64,000 nucleotides of DNA, from the NCBI RefSeq assembly GCF_002127215.1, contig NZ_NFUT01000004.1, positions 41,821 to 105,820 of the forward strand. Reading direction: 5' to 3'. Below the pieces are notes generated by a model. That model was given only the letters and a program-made list of their open reading frames with translations. It made no database searches and was not told where the DNA came from. The number at the start of each line of letters is the position of its first letter. The stretch's first letter is position 1. Below are positions 42,889 through 51,674 of this stretch, piece after piece. The DNA comes from Hydrogenophaga sp. IBVHS2. Its GTDB lineage: Bacteria; Pseudomonadota; Gammaproteobacteria; Burkholderiales; Burkholderiaceae_C. Position numbers and translations under genes: made by a program.

Positions 42889-44691
42889 TCAGAGCGCGCG
42901 CAGACGGCGGTCGCGCTCGTAAGGAAAGACGTCGTGCACATGGCCCGCCTGGATGCGTTCCTTGTGCGACTGCCAGAAGGCCACGTCCAGCAGGTCGCCG
43001 TGGTGGCGCATGAACACCTCGCGCACCGCCGGATTGCCCAGCAGGAAGGGGCCGAAGGTTTCCGGGAACACATCGTTCTTCGCGACCGAATACCAGACCT
43101 CGCCGGACATCTCGTCGTCCTCGTTGCGGGGAGCGGGCACGCGGCGGAAGTTGCAGTCGGTGATGTACTCGATCTCGTCGTAGTCGTAGAACACCACCTT
43201 GCCGTGGCGGGTGATGCCGAAGTTCTTCCACAGCATGTCGCCGGGGAAGATGTTGGCCGCCACCAGGTCCTTGATGGCGTTGCCGTACTCCAGCACCGCG
43301 CGCTCGAGCTGGCCGCGCGCGTGGGCATCGTCCGGGTTGGCCTGCAGCGCATCGAAAGCCTCCTGCAGGTAGATGTTGAGCGGGATCATGCGCCGCTCGA
43401 TGTAGACGTGCTTGAGGATGACCTCGGTGGTGCCGTCACCGTCGCGGTCAGAGATCTCGATCTGGCTGGGCGCGAACTTCTGGATCTCGGCGATCAGCTC
43501 GTCGGTGAAGCGGTCGCGCGGGAAGCCCACCTCGGAGAACTCCAGCGTGTCGGCCATGCGGCCCACCCGGTCGTGCTGCTTGACCAGCAGGTACTTGTCG
43601 CGGATCTGCTCGCGGGTGGTGTCCTTCTGCGGCGGGTAGAAGTCCTTGATGACCTTGAACACGAACGGGAAGCTCGGCAGGTCGAACACCAGCATCACCA
43701 TGCCCTTGATGCCGGGGGCGATGCGGAACTTGTCGGTGCTGTGCCGCATGTGGAAGAGGAAGTCGCGGTAGAACAGCGTCTTGCCCTGCTTGGCCAGCCC
43801 GAGGGCGTTGTAGAACTCGGCGCGCGGCTTGCGCGGCATCATGCTGCGCAGGAACTGCACGTACGCGCTGGGGATCTCCATGTCGACCATGAAGTAGGCG
43901 CGCGCAAAGCTGAACAGGATCAGCAGGTCGTCCTCGCCGAACAGCGCGGCGTCGATCACCAGCTTGTCGTCGCGGTTGTGCAGCACCGGCAGCGCGAACG
44001 GCACTTCCTGGAAGCCGTTGATGATCTTGCCGACGATGTAGGCGCCCTTGTTGCGGAAGAACAGGCTGGAGAGCACCTGGAACTGGAAGTTGGCGCGCAG
44101 CTTCACATGGTCGAAGTGCCGCTTCATGGCGGTGAGCACCAGCCGCGCGTCTCGCTCGATGTCGTCGAAGGGCACCGTCAGGCCGAAATCCTGGATCAGC
44201 CGCAGCACCTCGGCCTCCATGGTCTCGGCCGTGGGGTAGTAGCAGCGGTAGGTCGGGCGCGCGGTGGGTTCCTCGTTCTCGATGTACTCGGTGGATACGG
44301 CCGGGCGCACGAAGATGAAGTCGTTCTGGAAGTACGCCCGCTGCAGGATCTTGGTGGTGACCGAGTTGAAGAAGGTCTCGGCCAGTTCGGGCTGGTGGTG
44401 GTTCACCAGCAGGCCGATGTAGTGCAGCTTGACCTGTTCCCACACGTCCATGGGCTGGTCGCCGGCATCGAACTCCTTGATCAGCCGCCGCACGCATTCC
44501 ATGACGCGCAGGTCGTAGAACTCGATGCGCTCGCGCTGGGCCCGCTGCTGACCGCGCCAGTCGCGCGTCTCGAACCGGTGCTTGGCCCGGGCCGATTCGG
44601 TGCGGAACAGCCGGTAGTGGCGGTTGAAGCCGTCCATCATGGCCTTGGCGATGTCGTAGGCCAGCCGGGAGTCGAGTTGCTGCGGGAACAT
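42889..44691 (-). CDS. aceK: Isocitrate dehydrogenase kinase/phosphatase
   Basis: A 600-residue protein starting [30 protein letters not shown]. The C-terminal half has the kinase-like core with [24 protein letters not shown] (ATP loop and Lys), and later [20 protein letters not shown] with the metal-binding Asp. AceK phosphorylates isocitrate dehydrogenase to push carbon into the glyoxylate shunt and reverses this. Here it is not next to aceA/aceB but between carbonic anhydrase and thiolase in the leucine operon, so it would be made when leucine yields acetyl-CoA. Confidence 0.96.
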   Translation of the reverse strand: MFPQQLDSRLAYDIAKAMMDGFNRHYRLFRTESARAKHRFETRDWRGQQRAQRERIEFYDLRVMECVRRLIKEFDAGDQPMDVWEQVKLHYIGLLVNHHQPELAETFFNSVTTKILQRAYFQNDFIFVRPAVSTEYIENEEPTARPTYRCYYPTAETMEAEVLRLIQDFGLTVPFDDIERDARLVLTAMKRHFDHVKLRANFQFQVLSSLFFRNKGAYIVGKIINGFQEVPFALPVLHNRDDKLVIDAALFGEDDLLILFSFARAYFMVDMEIPSAYVQFLRSMMPRKPRAEFYNALGLAKQGKTLFYRDFLFHMRHSTDKFRIAPGIKGMVMLVFDLPSFPFVFKVIKDFYPPQKDTTREQIRDKYLLVKQHDRVGRMADTLEFSEVGFPRDRFTDELIAEIQKFAPSQIEISDRDGDGTTEVILKHVYIERRMIPLNIYLQEAFDALQANPDDAHARGQLERAVLEYGNAIKDLVAANIFPGDMLWKNFGITRHGKVVFYDYDEIEYITDCNFRRVPAPRNEDDEMSGEVWYSVAKNDVFPETFGPFLLGNPAVREVFMRHHGDLLDVAFWQSHKERIQAGHVHDVFPYERDRRLRAL

Positions 44692-44709
44692 GGCGGTCTC
44701 CTGGTCGGC

Positions 44710-45369
44710 TCAGTGTCCGCGGCGGGTGGCCACGCCCGCCACGGCGGCGCGGTACGCCCCATCCAGCCCGGCGGCGCCGTTCACGGTCATGAGCAGGTCG
44801 TGCAGCAGGCCGTCGCGCAGGCCGTACACCCAGCCGTGCAGCGCAATCGTCTGGCCGCGCGCCCAGGCGTCCTGCAGCACGGTGGTCTGCACCACGTTCA
44901 TGACCTGCTCGATCACGTTGAGCTCGCACAGGGCGTCGTGCCGCACGGCGGCCGGCAGGCGTTCGAGCAGGGCGGCGTGGCGGTCGCGCACATCCTTGAT
45001 GTGGCGCAGCCAGTTGTCCGCCAGGCCCACGCGGGCATCGTCGAGGGCCGCCTGCACGCCGCCGCAACCGTAATGACCCACCACCATCAGGTGCTCGATC
45101 TTGAGCATGTCCACCGCATACTGGATGGTCGAGAGGCAGTTCAGGTCGGTGGGCACCACCACGTTGGCCACGTTGCGGTGCACGAACACCTCGCCCGGGG
45201 CCAGACCGGTGATCTGGTTGGCCGGCACGCGGCTGTCGGAACACCCGATCCACATGTAGCGCGGGCTCTGCTGGGCCAGCAGGTCGGTGAAGAAGTTGGG
45301 CTTCTCCGCCACCATCTGCGCCGCCCAGGCGCGGTTGTGGTCGAACAGGTCTTTGAGGTGGGTGTCCAT
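44710..45369 (-). CDS. can: Beta-class carbonic anhydrase
   Basis: A 219-residue protein starting MDTHLKDLFDHNRAWAAQM. Zinc ligands are visible as Cys in MWIGCSDSRVPANQI and His/Cys in VVGHYGCGGVQAAL. These define the beta class, interconverting CO2 and bicarbonate. In this operon it can supply the bicarbonate used by methylcrotonyl-CoA carboxylase, a link seen in other liu clusters as well. It runs 18 bases ahead of aceK. The upstream open frame is a shadow of the isovaleryl-CoA dehydrogenase gene. Confidence 0.94.
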   Translation of the reverse strand: MDTHLKDLFDHNRAWAAQMVAEKPNFFTDLLAQQSPRYMWIGCSDSRVPANQITGLAPGEVFVHRNVANVVVPTDLNCLSTIQYAVDMLKIEHLMVVGHYGCGGVQAALDDARVGLADNWLRHIKDVRDRHAALLERLPAAVRHDALCELNVIEQVMNVVQTTVLQDAWARGQTIALHGWVYGLRDGLLHDLLMTVNGAAGLDGAYRAAVAGVATRRGH

Positions 45370-45407
45370 GCCGGGATTGTCGTCGAGCGGTCTTCCCCGA
45401 GCCTGAC

Positions 45408-46589
45408 TCACATCGTCTCGTTGAACAGCTCGCGGCCGATCAGCATGCGGCGGATCTCGCTGGTGCCGGCACCGATCTCGTACAGCTTGGCATCGCGCCA
45501 CAGACGGCCCAGCGGGTACTCGTTGATGTAGCCGTTGCCGCCGAAGATCTGCACGCCGTTGCCGGCCATCTTCGTGGCTTCCTCGGCGCACCACAGGATG
45601 ACGCTGGCGCAGTCCTTGCGCACCTGGCGCACATGCTCGGCGCCCAGGGCATCGAGGTTCTTGCCGATCTGGTAGCAGAAGGCGCGCGCGGCCTGCAGCA
45701 CGGTGTACATGTCGGCCACCTTGCCCTGGATCAGCTGGAACTCGCCGATGCTCTGGCCGAACTGCTTGCGGTCGTGGATGTAGGGGATCACGTTGTCCAT
45801 GACCGCCTGCATGATGCCGATGGGGCCGGCGGCCAGCACCGCGCGCTCGTAATCGAGGCCGCTCATGAGCACCTTGGCACCGTTGTTGAGCCCGCCCAGG
45901 ATGTTCTCGGCCGGCACCTCCACGTTCTGGAACACCAGTTCGCCGGTGTGGCTGCCGCGCATGCCCAGCTTGTCGAGCTTCTGGGCCACCGAGAAACCTT
46001 TCATGCCCTTCTCGATCAGGAAGGCGGTCACGCCGCGCGCGCCCATCTCGGGCTCGGTCTTGGCATAGACCACCAGCGTGTCGGCGTCCGGCCCGTTGGT
46101 GATCCACATCTTGCTGCCGTTGAGCACGTAGTAGCCGCCCTTGTCGTCGGCCCGCAGCTTCATGCTGATGACGTCGCTGCCTGCGCCGGGCTCGCTCATG
46201 GCCAGGGCACCCACATGCTCGCCGGTGATGAGCTTGGGCAGGTACTTCTGCTTCTGCGCCTCGGTGCCGTTGCGCTTGATCTGGTTGACGCACAGGTTGC
46301 TGTGCGCGCCATAGCTCAGGCCGACACTGGCGCTGGCCCGGCTGATCTCCTCCATGGCGATCATGTGGGCGAGATACCCCATGTTGGCGCCGCCGTATTC
46401 CTCGCCCACGGTGATGCCCAGCACGCCGAGCTCGCCCATCTTGGTCCACAGGTCCATGGGGAACTGGTCGGTGCGGTCGATCTCGGCCGCGCGCGGGGCG
46501 ATCTCGGCCTGGGCAAAGTCGCGCACCGCATCGCGCAGGGCGTCGATGTCGTCGCCGAGCATGAAGTTGAGGCCGGGCAGCTGGGTCAT
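45408..46589 (-). CDS. Isovaleryl-CoA dehydrogenase
   Basis: A 393-residue acyl-CoA dehydrogenase with [59 protein letters not shown] and the C-terminal [40 protein letters not shown]. The YALSY-type region near [17 protein letters not shown] is characteristic of isovaleryl-CoA dehydrogenases (LiuA/IVD). It oxidises isovaleryl-CoA to 3-methylcrotonyl-CoA, the substrate of MccAB. It lies behind the LiuR operator as second gene after a thioesterase. Confidence 0.93.
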   Translation of the reverse strand: MTQLPGLNFMLGDDIDALRDAVRDFAQAEIAPRAAEIDRTDQFPMDLWTKMGELGVLGITVGEEYGGANMGYLAHMIAMEEISRASASVGLSYGAHSNLCVNQIKRNGTEAQKQKYLPKLITGEHVGALAMSEPGAGSDVISMKLRADDKGGYYVLNGSKMWITNGPDADTLVVYAKTEPEMGARGVTAFLIEKGMKGFSVAQKLDKLGMRGSHTGELVFQNVEVPAENILGGLNNGAKVLMSGLDYERAVLAAGPIGIMQAVMDNVIPYIHDRKQFGQSIGEFQLIQGKVADMYTVLQAARAFCYQIGKNLDALGAEHVRQVRKDCASVILWCAEEATKMAGNGVQIFGGNGYINEYPLGRLWRDAKLYEIGAGTSEIRRMLIGRELFNETM

Positions 46590-46624
46590 GGAACGGGTCT
46601 CCGGATAAAGGGGAATGAGGGAAA

Positions 46625-47086
46625 TCAGCCCTGCACGTCGGCACGGCCGGTGATGGCCATGAGCGTGGCGCCCATGGTGGCCACCAGGGTCTCGCGGCCG
46701 TCGTCGATGGCAAAGGCCTGGCCTTCGGTCACGGTGATGGTGCGGCCCGGCTTGACCACCCGGCCGACCATGCGGAAATGCTGTCCGCGCGCCGGAGCGA
46801 GCAGGTTGACCTTGAATTCGATGGTCAGCACCGCCGCGTCCGGTGCCATGAGCGTGAAGCCGGCGTACCCGCAGGCCGAGTCCAGCGCGGTGGACACCAC
46901 GCCGGCGTGCAGGAAGCCGTGCTGCTGGGTGAGGTCGGGCGCCCAGTCGAGCGCGATCTCCACCTCGCCGGGCTGCACCCGCTGCAGGCGGGCGCCCAGC
47001 GTGCCCATGACGCCCTGACGGGCAAAGCTGTCGCGCACTCGGCGCTCGTAGTCGGGAGAGCGCACGACGAAGTCGGTGGGAGGCAT
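46625..47086 (-). CDS. PaaI-family hotdog thioesterase
   Basis: A 153-residue hotdog-fold protein with [26 protein letters not shown] (Asn/Asp helix) and [34 protein letters not shown]. Such proteins hydrolyse acyl-CoA esters to release CoA. As the first gene after the LiuR palindrome it may guard against build-up of isovaleryl- or methylcrotonyl-CoA. The substrate is inferred from position. Confidence 0.87.
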   Translation of the reverse strand: MPPTDFVVRSPDYERRVRDSFARQGVMGTLGARLQRVQPGEVEIALDWAPDLTQQHGFLHAGVVSTALDSACGYAGFTLMAPDAAVLTIEFKVNLLAPARGQHFRMVGRVVKPGRTITVTEGQAFAIDDGRETLVATMGATLMAITGRADVQG

Positions 47087-47123
47087 GGGTCAGGGCGGGG
47101 TGAAATGAACGGACGATTCTAGT

Positions 47124-47145
47124 TTGACGTTTACGTAAACGTCAA
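47124..47145. promoter_or_regulatory. LiuR operator 1, upstream of thioesterase/ivd operon
   Basis: A perfect 22-base palindrome whose central 20 bases are TGACGTTTACGTAAACGTCA. It lies 37 bases before the thioesterase start codon. The ACGT-N-ACGT arrangement matches the known MerR-family LiuR motif in proteobacteria. A second, similar site stands before liuR. Confidence 0.8.
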
Positions 47146-47206
47146 TGAAACACCCCCCGGGACATCCCGGCCTTGGGTATGCTGCAGCCCCCTGCCCGCC
47201 CACCCC

Positions 47207-47809
47207 ATGCCCTACAGCCTGCAAGCCCCGGTCACCAGCGAACTGACCATCCGCAAGAGCCGTTTCCTGGGCCGGGTGGAGCCGGTGGCCGACCGGGTGC
47301 AGGCCCTGGAACGCGTGGCTGCGGTGAGGGCCGAACACCCCGCGGCCACCCATGTGTGCTGGGCGCTGATGGCCGGCGGCCATTCGGCCGCCAACGACGA
47401 CGGCGAGCCCGGCGGGACCGCCGGCCGCCCCATGCTCGAAGTGCTGCGCCACCAGGACCTGGACGGTGTGCTGGCCACGGTGGTGCGCTACTACGGCGGC
47501 ATCCTGCTGGGTGCCGGCGGGCTGGTGCGGGCCTACACCGACAGCGTGGCCCAGGCGCTGCTGCAGGCCCGCAAGGTGCCGCGCACCGTGTTCACCGCGC
47601 TGCGATGCAGCGTGCCGTATGCATTGGAAGGCTGGCTGCGGCGGGAACTGACCGCGCAAGGCGCCACCCTGGGCGGGGTGGAGCACGGGCAGGCGGTGAC
47701 CCTGGCGTTTTCGGTGCCGCAGAACGCGGCGGCGGCGCTGGTGGCGCGCATCAACGACGCCAGCCAGGGACAGGCGCTGTGGCTGCGGCCGGAGGCCGGC
47801 GGGGTCTGA
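47207..47809 (+). CDS. YigZ/IMPACT family protein
   Basis: A 200-residue protein with the IMPACT N-terminal fold: ELTIRKSRFLGRVEPV, HPAATHVCWALMAGG, ANDDGEPGGTAGRPMLEVLRHQDLDGVLATVVRYYGGILLGAGGLVRAYTDSVAQAL, the highly conserved core. The C-terminal third is the DUF1949-type domain. Bacterial members bind ribosome/nucleic acid or act as dipeptidase-like proteins. Function is unsettled. It shares its promoter region with the divergent LiuR-controlled operon. Its stop codon abuts that of liuR (TGATCA, 47807-47812). Confidence 0.88.
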   Translation: MPYSLQAPVTSELTIRKSRFLGRVEPVADRVQALERVAAVRAEHPAATHVCWALMAGGHSAANDDGEPGGTAGRPMLEVLRHQDLDGVLATVVRYYGGILLGAGGLVRAYTDSVAQALLQARKVPRTVFTALRCSVPYALEGWLRRELTAQGATLGGVEHGQAVTLAFSVPQNAAAALVARINDASQGQALWLRPEAGGV

Positions 47810-48214
47810 TCAGGCGGTCTTTTTCTCGACCTTGGCCAGCAGGGCCCGCGCTTCCTTCTCGTGCACCTTGACCTCGTCCAGGTTGGCCATCAGGTCGGCC
47901 AGCTGCTCCTCGAGCTGGCGGCGGTGGTCGGCCAGCACCGCCAGGAACTTGCGCAGCTGCGGCCCGGTGTCGCGCGGGCTGTCGTACATGTCGATGATCT
48001 CGCGCGCCTCGGTCAGCGACAGGCCCAGCCGCTTGGCCCGCAGCGTGAGCTTCAGGCGGGTGCGGTCGCGTGCGCTGTACACCCGGTTGCGACCGCCCGG
48101 CCCCTCGCGCTGCGGCTGCAGCAGACCCATGTCCTCGTAAAAGCGGATGGCGCGCGTGGTCAGGTCGAACTCGCGCGCCAGATCGCTGATGGTGAAGGTC
48201 GGGTTGGAGGCCAT
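47810..48214 (-). CDS. liuR: MerR family regulator LiuR
   Basis: A 134-residue MerR-type protein: TFTISDLAREFDLTTRAIRFYEDMGLLQPQREGPGGRNRVYSARDRTRLKLTLRAKRLGLSLTEAREII is the DNA-binding winged helix, followed by a dimerising coiled coil (LADHRRQLEEQLADLMANLDEVKVHEKEARALLAKVEKK). No Cys metal site, so an organic ligand is likely. Sequence and its palindromic sites (one before its own gene, one before the isovaleryl-CoA dehydrogenase operon) identify it as the branched-chain/leucine pathway regulator. Confidence 0.88.
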   Translation of the reverse strand: MASNPTFTISDLAREFDLTTRAIRFYEDMGLLQPQREGPGGRNRVYSARDRTRLKLTLRAKRLGLSLTEAREIIDMYDSPRDTGPQLRKFLAVLADHRRQLEEQLADLMANLDEVKVHEKEARALLAKVEKKTA

Positions 48215-48281
48215 GGTCCGGGAAGGGTGTCGGGTTGCAGACAGTCGCGGGATGGAGCGGTGCCTAGAATGCGGCGGCCGA

Positions 48282-48303
48282 TTGACGTTTACGTCAACGT
48301 CAG
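48282..48303. promoter_or_regulatory. LiuR operator 2, between liuR and a metallo-hydrolase gene
   Basis: TTGACGTTTACGTCAACGTC (from 48282) repeats operator 1 except for two changes in the right half. It stands 68 bases before liuR and 32 bases before the divergent beta-lactamase-fold gene, so it may both autoregulate liuR and control that gene. Confidence 0.75.
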
Positions 48304-48334
48304 ACCGGCCGCATCTTAATCCAGATCCACCACC

Positions 48335-49459
48335 ATGAATGCCTCACGCAACGCGCTGGAAGCCCGGCTGCACTACCCCCTGGGCGACGCCCTGCCCGCC
48401 CCCGGGCGCTCGCTGGAGGTGGCCCCCGGCGTGCGCTGGGTCCGCATGGCCCTGCCCTTCGCGCTGGACCACATCAACCTGTGGCTGCTGCGCGACCGCA
48501 TCGACGGCATCGAGGGCTGGACGGTCGTGGACTGCTGCATCGACAAGCCCGAATCGCGCGCGCAATGGACCGAGGTGTTCGAGCACGAACTGCAGGGCCT
48601 GCCGGTGCTGCGCGTGGTCGTGACCCACATGCACCCGGACCACATCGGCCTGGCCCACTGGCTGTGCGAGCGCTGGACCACCCCGCAGCACACCTGCCGG
48701 CTGTGGATCTCGGCCACCGACCATGCGGTGGCGCGCATCGGTTCGGGCGGCATCGGCGGCTTCGGGGCCGAGGCGGCCGCTGTGTTCTTCGGCTCGCATG
48801 GCCTGACCGACCCCGAGGCGCAGGCGAAGATCCGCCAGCGCTCCAGCTACTTCCCCGGCCTGGTGCCGGCGGTGCCGGCCAGCTTCGCACGCCTCATGGA
48901 CGGGCTGGACGTGGCCATCGGCGGCCAGACCTGGCGCTGCATCAGCGGCCACGGCCATGCGCCCGAACACATCGCCCTGTGGTGCGAGGCGCTGGGCGTG
49001 CTCATCAGCGGCGACATGGTGCTGCCGCGCATCTCCACCAATGTGAGCGTCTACGACCAGGAACCCGAGGCCGATGCGCTCAAGCTCTTTCTGCAGTCCA
49101 TCGACAAGTTCCGGGCCCTGCCGGCCGATGCGCTGGTGCTGCCTTCGCACGGCCGGCCGTTCACCGGCCTGCACGAGCGCATCGATCAGCTGCACGATCA
49201 CCACCGTGACCGCCTGCAGGAGGTGCTGGACGCCTGCCGCACCGGCCCGCACAGCGCGGCCGACATCCTGCCGGTGCTGTTCCCGCGCACGCTCGACCTG
49301 CACCAGACCACCTTCGCCATGGGCGAGGCGGTGGCCCACCTCAACCGCCTGTGGCATGGCGGGCAGCTGCGGCGGCAGCGGGGTGATGACGGGGTATGGC
49401 GGTTTGCAGCCGTGGACGCGGCCGTGACGGCTCAGGCGTCCGGCGGCATGGCCACCTGA
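48335..49459 (+). CDS. Metallo-beta-lactamase fold hydrolase
   Basis: A 374-residue protein. The metal site is VTHMHPDHIGLAHW (HxHxDH), then SGHGHAPEHIAL and ISGDMVLP, and the last His in LPSHGRP. A C-terminal helical/winged segment (residues about 290-350) follows. Such proteins hydrolyse thioesters, lactones or phosphodiesters. It begins 32 bases from the LiuR palindrome, suggesting a role in acyl-CoA handling. Its 3' end overlaps the convergent YgjP-type gene by 28 bases. Confidence 0.87.
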   Translation: MNASRNALEARLHYPLGDALPAPGRSLEVAPGVRWVRMALPFALDHINLWLLRDRIDGIEGWTVVDCCIDKPESRAQWTEVFEHELQGLPVLRVVVTHMHPDHIGLAHWLCERWTTPQHTCRLWISATDHAVARIGSGGIGGFGAEAAAVFFGSHGLTDPEAQAKIRQRSSYFPGLVPAVPASFARLMDGLDVAIGGQTWRCISGHGHAPEHIALWCEALGVLISGDMVLPRISTNVSVYDQEPEADALKLFLQSIDKFRALPADALVLPSHGRPFTGLHERIDQLHDHHRDRLQEVLDACRTGPHSAADILPVLFPRTLDLHQTTFAMGEAVAHLNRLWHGGQLRRQRGDDGVWRFAAVDAAVTAQASGGMAT

Positions 49460-50334
49460 CGCAGCGCCTGGCGGCGTTCGCGGTGGTCGGGCATGACGCT
49501 GGCCACCACGTCCCAGAAGCGCGGGCTGTGGTCCATGTGGCGCAGGTGGCTGAGCTCGTGCACCACCACGTAGTCCACCATCTCCATCGACAGGAAGATC
49601 AGCCGCCAGTTCAGGCGGATGGTGCCGTCGGCCGTGGCGCTGCCCCAGCGGGTGCCGGCACTCGACAGGCGCAGCCGGCTCCACTGCACGCCGAGCTGCG
49701 GCGCAAAGTGCTGCAGGCGCTCGGTGAACACCGCCTCGGCGCGGCGCATCAGCCAGGCCTGGGCGGCATCGCGGATCTGGGCTTCGGTGGCCTGGTGCGG
49801 CAGCCCCAGGCGCAGCACGGCCGGCTCGCCCGGTGTCTGCGGCGCCTCGAACTGCGCATGGCGGGCGCTGCGGCCCCCGTAGGCGTGGGTGGGGTCGAGC
49901 AGCAGGCGCACCGGCTGCCCCAGCACATCGAAGGTGGCGCCGTCGGCCCAGCCGATGCGGGCCTGGTCGAGCGTGGTGCGGCGTTCGCGCGCGGCCTGCA
50001 GCTTCTCCAGCACCCAGCCGGCACGGTCGTGCAGCAGGGCCTCGACCTCGGCCACCGGCGTCCAGCGCGGGGCGCTCACGGTCAGGCCGTCCGGGCCGAC
50101 GCTCAGGCCGATGGTGCGCCGCCTGGCCCGCTTGAATTCGTAGGCCACCTCGCAGTGGCGCAGGCGGATGTGCCGGTTGGCCCGGGGGTGGTGCCAGGTG
50201 GCGGGCTGGAACACATCGTCCATGGGCAGCGCGGGCGGCGCGTGGGCGTCCGGCTCGGGCCGCGGCGCTGAGGGCTTGGGCAGCGGGTCGGGCCCCCCGA
50301 GGAAATCGAGCGCCAGCTGAAGGAAGCGCTGCAT
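49432..50334 (-). CDS. YgjP-type M48-like zinc metalloprotease (DUF45)
   Basis: A 300-residue protein starting MQRFLQLALDFLGG. The zinc-protease motif VVHELSHLRHMDHSPRFWDVVASVMPDHRERRQALR carries HExxH-like HELSH plus downstream ligands. RWGSATADGTIRLNWRLIFL is the preceding family signature. E. coli YgjP is a small relative. An N-terminal Pro-rich part (LPKPSAPRPEPDAHAPPALP) is extra. The biological target is unknown. Last gene of the glyQS-gmhB-plsC run. Confidence 0.87.
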   Translation of the reverse strand: MQRFLQLALDFLGGPDPLPKPSAPRPEPDAHAPPALPMDDVFQPATWHHPRANRHIRLRHCEVAYEFKRARRRTIGLSVGPDGLTVSAPRWTPVAEVEALLHDRAGWVLEKLQAARERRTTLDQARIGWADGATFDVLGQPVRLLLDPTHAYGGRSARHAQFEAPQTPGEPAVLRLGLPHQATEAQIRDAAQAWLMRRAEAVFTERLQHFAPQLGVQWSRLRLSSAGTRWGSATADGTIRLNWRLIFLSMEMVDYVVVHELSHLRHMDHSPRFWDVVASVMPDHRERRQALRQVAMPPDA

Positions 50335-50354
50335 GGCGGTGGTGCCGGTCGGCG

Positions 50355-51101
50355 TCAGCCGGCGTAGGCGTCGGGGTCGAGGCGGCGCATCTCGGCCTCG
50401 ATCCAGGCCTCCACCTCGCGCATCAGCTCGTCGGCCTCCCGCCCCTGGCTGGGGATGGGCTGGCCGATGGAAAAGTCCACCACGCCCGGCCGCTTGATGA
50501 GCGCCTTGCGCGGCCAGCATTTGGCCGAGGTCACGGCGATCGGGATGACGGGGGCGCCGGTGGCCACGGCCAGCCGGGTGCCGCCGGTCTTGTAGGTGCC
50601 CTGCTCGCCGCGCGGAATGCGCGTGCCTTCGGGGAACATGATCACCCAGGTGCCCTGGTCGAGCAGGCGCTGACCTTGCTGCACCACCTTGTTGAACGCC
50701 TGCGCCCGCTTGCTGCGGTCGATGTGGATCATGTCCATCTTGGCCATGGCCCAGCCGAAGAAGGGCACGTACAGCAGCTCCTTCTTGAACACGTAAGCCA
50801 GCGGATGCGGCATGAGCGTGGGCATGCAGAAGGTTTCCCAGGTGGACTGGTGCTTGAGCAGCAGGATGGCCGGGGCCGTGGTGCCCACCGGCAGGTTCTC
50901 GAAGCCGCTGATGCGGTTGCGGATGCCCAGCATCAGCTCGCCGCTGCGCACCGCCAGCTTGAGCCAGCCCACGCACATCCAGTAGATCTGCGTGCTGTTG
51001 AGGAACGGCGCCGCGATCAGCACCGCCAGCGCCCACGGCACCACGGTCACGGCCATGAACAGCAGGTGCAGGACCGAGCGGAGGGCGTGGACGAGGATCA
51101 T
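50355..51101 (-). CDS. plsC: 1-acyl-sn-glycerol-3-phosphate acyltransferase
   Basis: A 248-residue membrane-bound acyltransferase. It starts MILVHALRSVLHLLFMAVTVVPWALAVLI, an N-terminal membrane helix. The catalytic motif is LKHQSTWETF (the HX4D/E box) and the phosphate-binding FPEGTRIPRGEQG follows. PlsC makes phosphatidic acid from lysophosphatidate. Overlaps gmhB by ATGA. The longer open frame upstream is the gmhB shadow. Confidence 0.93.
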   Translation of the reverse strand: MILVHALRSVLHLLFMAVTVVPWALAVLIAAPFLNSTQIYWMCVGWLKLAVRSGELMLGIRNRISGFENLPVGTTAPAILLLKHQSTWETFCMPTLMPHPLAYVFKKELLYVPFFGWAMAKMDMIHIDRSKRAQAFNKVVQQGQRLLDQGTWVIMFPEGTRIPRGEQGTYKTGGTRLAVATGAPVIPIAVTSAKCWPRKALIKRPGVVDFSIGQPIPSQGREADELMREVEAWIEAEMRRLDPDAYAG

Positions 51102-51673
51102 GCGGGGTTCTTGGAAACGGCAGGTTGGGAGAGCAGCCAGTCGGCAAAGGCGGCCAGGTCGGCATGCACCCGGGTGCCGGACGGCAGGTCGGGCAGGGCC
51201 TGCACCTCGGCGCTGGCCAGACCCGCCAGCGGGCCGGTGAGCAGCAGGTGGGCCGGGCAGCCGGCAGCGGCAGCGGCCGTCACGTGGCGCAGGGTGTTGC
51301 CGGCAGCAGGCACCTCGGCCAGCGGCACACCGAAACGGCGGCCGATCTGACGGAACAGGCCGGGCCGGGGCTTGCGGCAGTCGCAGTTGTCTTCCGGCGC
51401 GTGCGGGCAGAGAAACACCGCCTCCACCCGCCCGCCCACCGCCGCCAGCTCGCGCTGCATGCGGGCATGCACGGCGTTGAGCGAGGCCATGTCGAACAGA
51501 CCGCGCCCGATGCCCGACTGGTTGGTGGCCAGCACCACCCGCCAGCCGCCGTGGTTGAGACGGGCCACCGCCTCGAGCGCGCCGGGCATGGGCTCCCACT
51601 CGTCCGGCGACGCCACCTTGTCGTCGCGGCTGCGGTTGAGCGTGCCGTCGCGGTCGAGGATGAGCAGCTTCAT
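51098..51673 (-). CDS. gmhB: D-glycero-beta-D-manno-heptose 1,7-bisphosphate 7-phosphatase
   Basis: A 191-residue HAD phosphatase: LLILDRDGTLNRS (nucleophile Asp), ATNQSGIGRGLF, the zinc-binding CPHAPEDNCDCRKPRPGLF typical of GmhB/HisB-N. It dephosphorylates heptose bisphosphate in LPS core synthesis. It lies 1 base after the glyS stop and overlaps plsC, the usual betaproteobacterial order. Confidence 0.93.
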   Translation of the reverse strand: MKLLILDRDGTLNRSRDDKVASPDEWEPMPGALEAVARLNHGGWRVVLATNQSGIGRGLFDMASLNAVHARMQRELAAVGGRVEAVFLCPHAPEDNCDCRKPRPGLFRQIGRRFGVPLAEVPAAGNTLRHVTAAAAAGCPAHLLLTGPLAGLASAEVQALPDLPSGTRVHADLAAFADWLLSQPAVSKNPA

Positions 51674-51674
51674 G

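Noticed and set aside
41767..45531. Plus-strand open frame of 1254 codons across thiolase, aceK and carbonic anhydrase
   Set aside because: Shadow of three well-recognised minus-strand genes; composition rich in His, Val, Gly and Asp without motifs.
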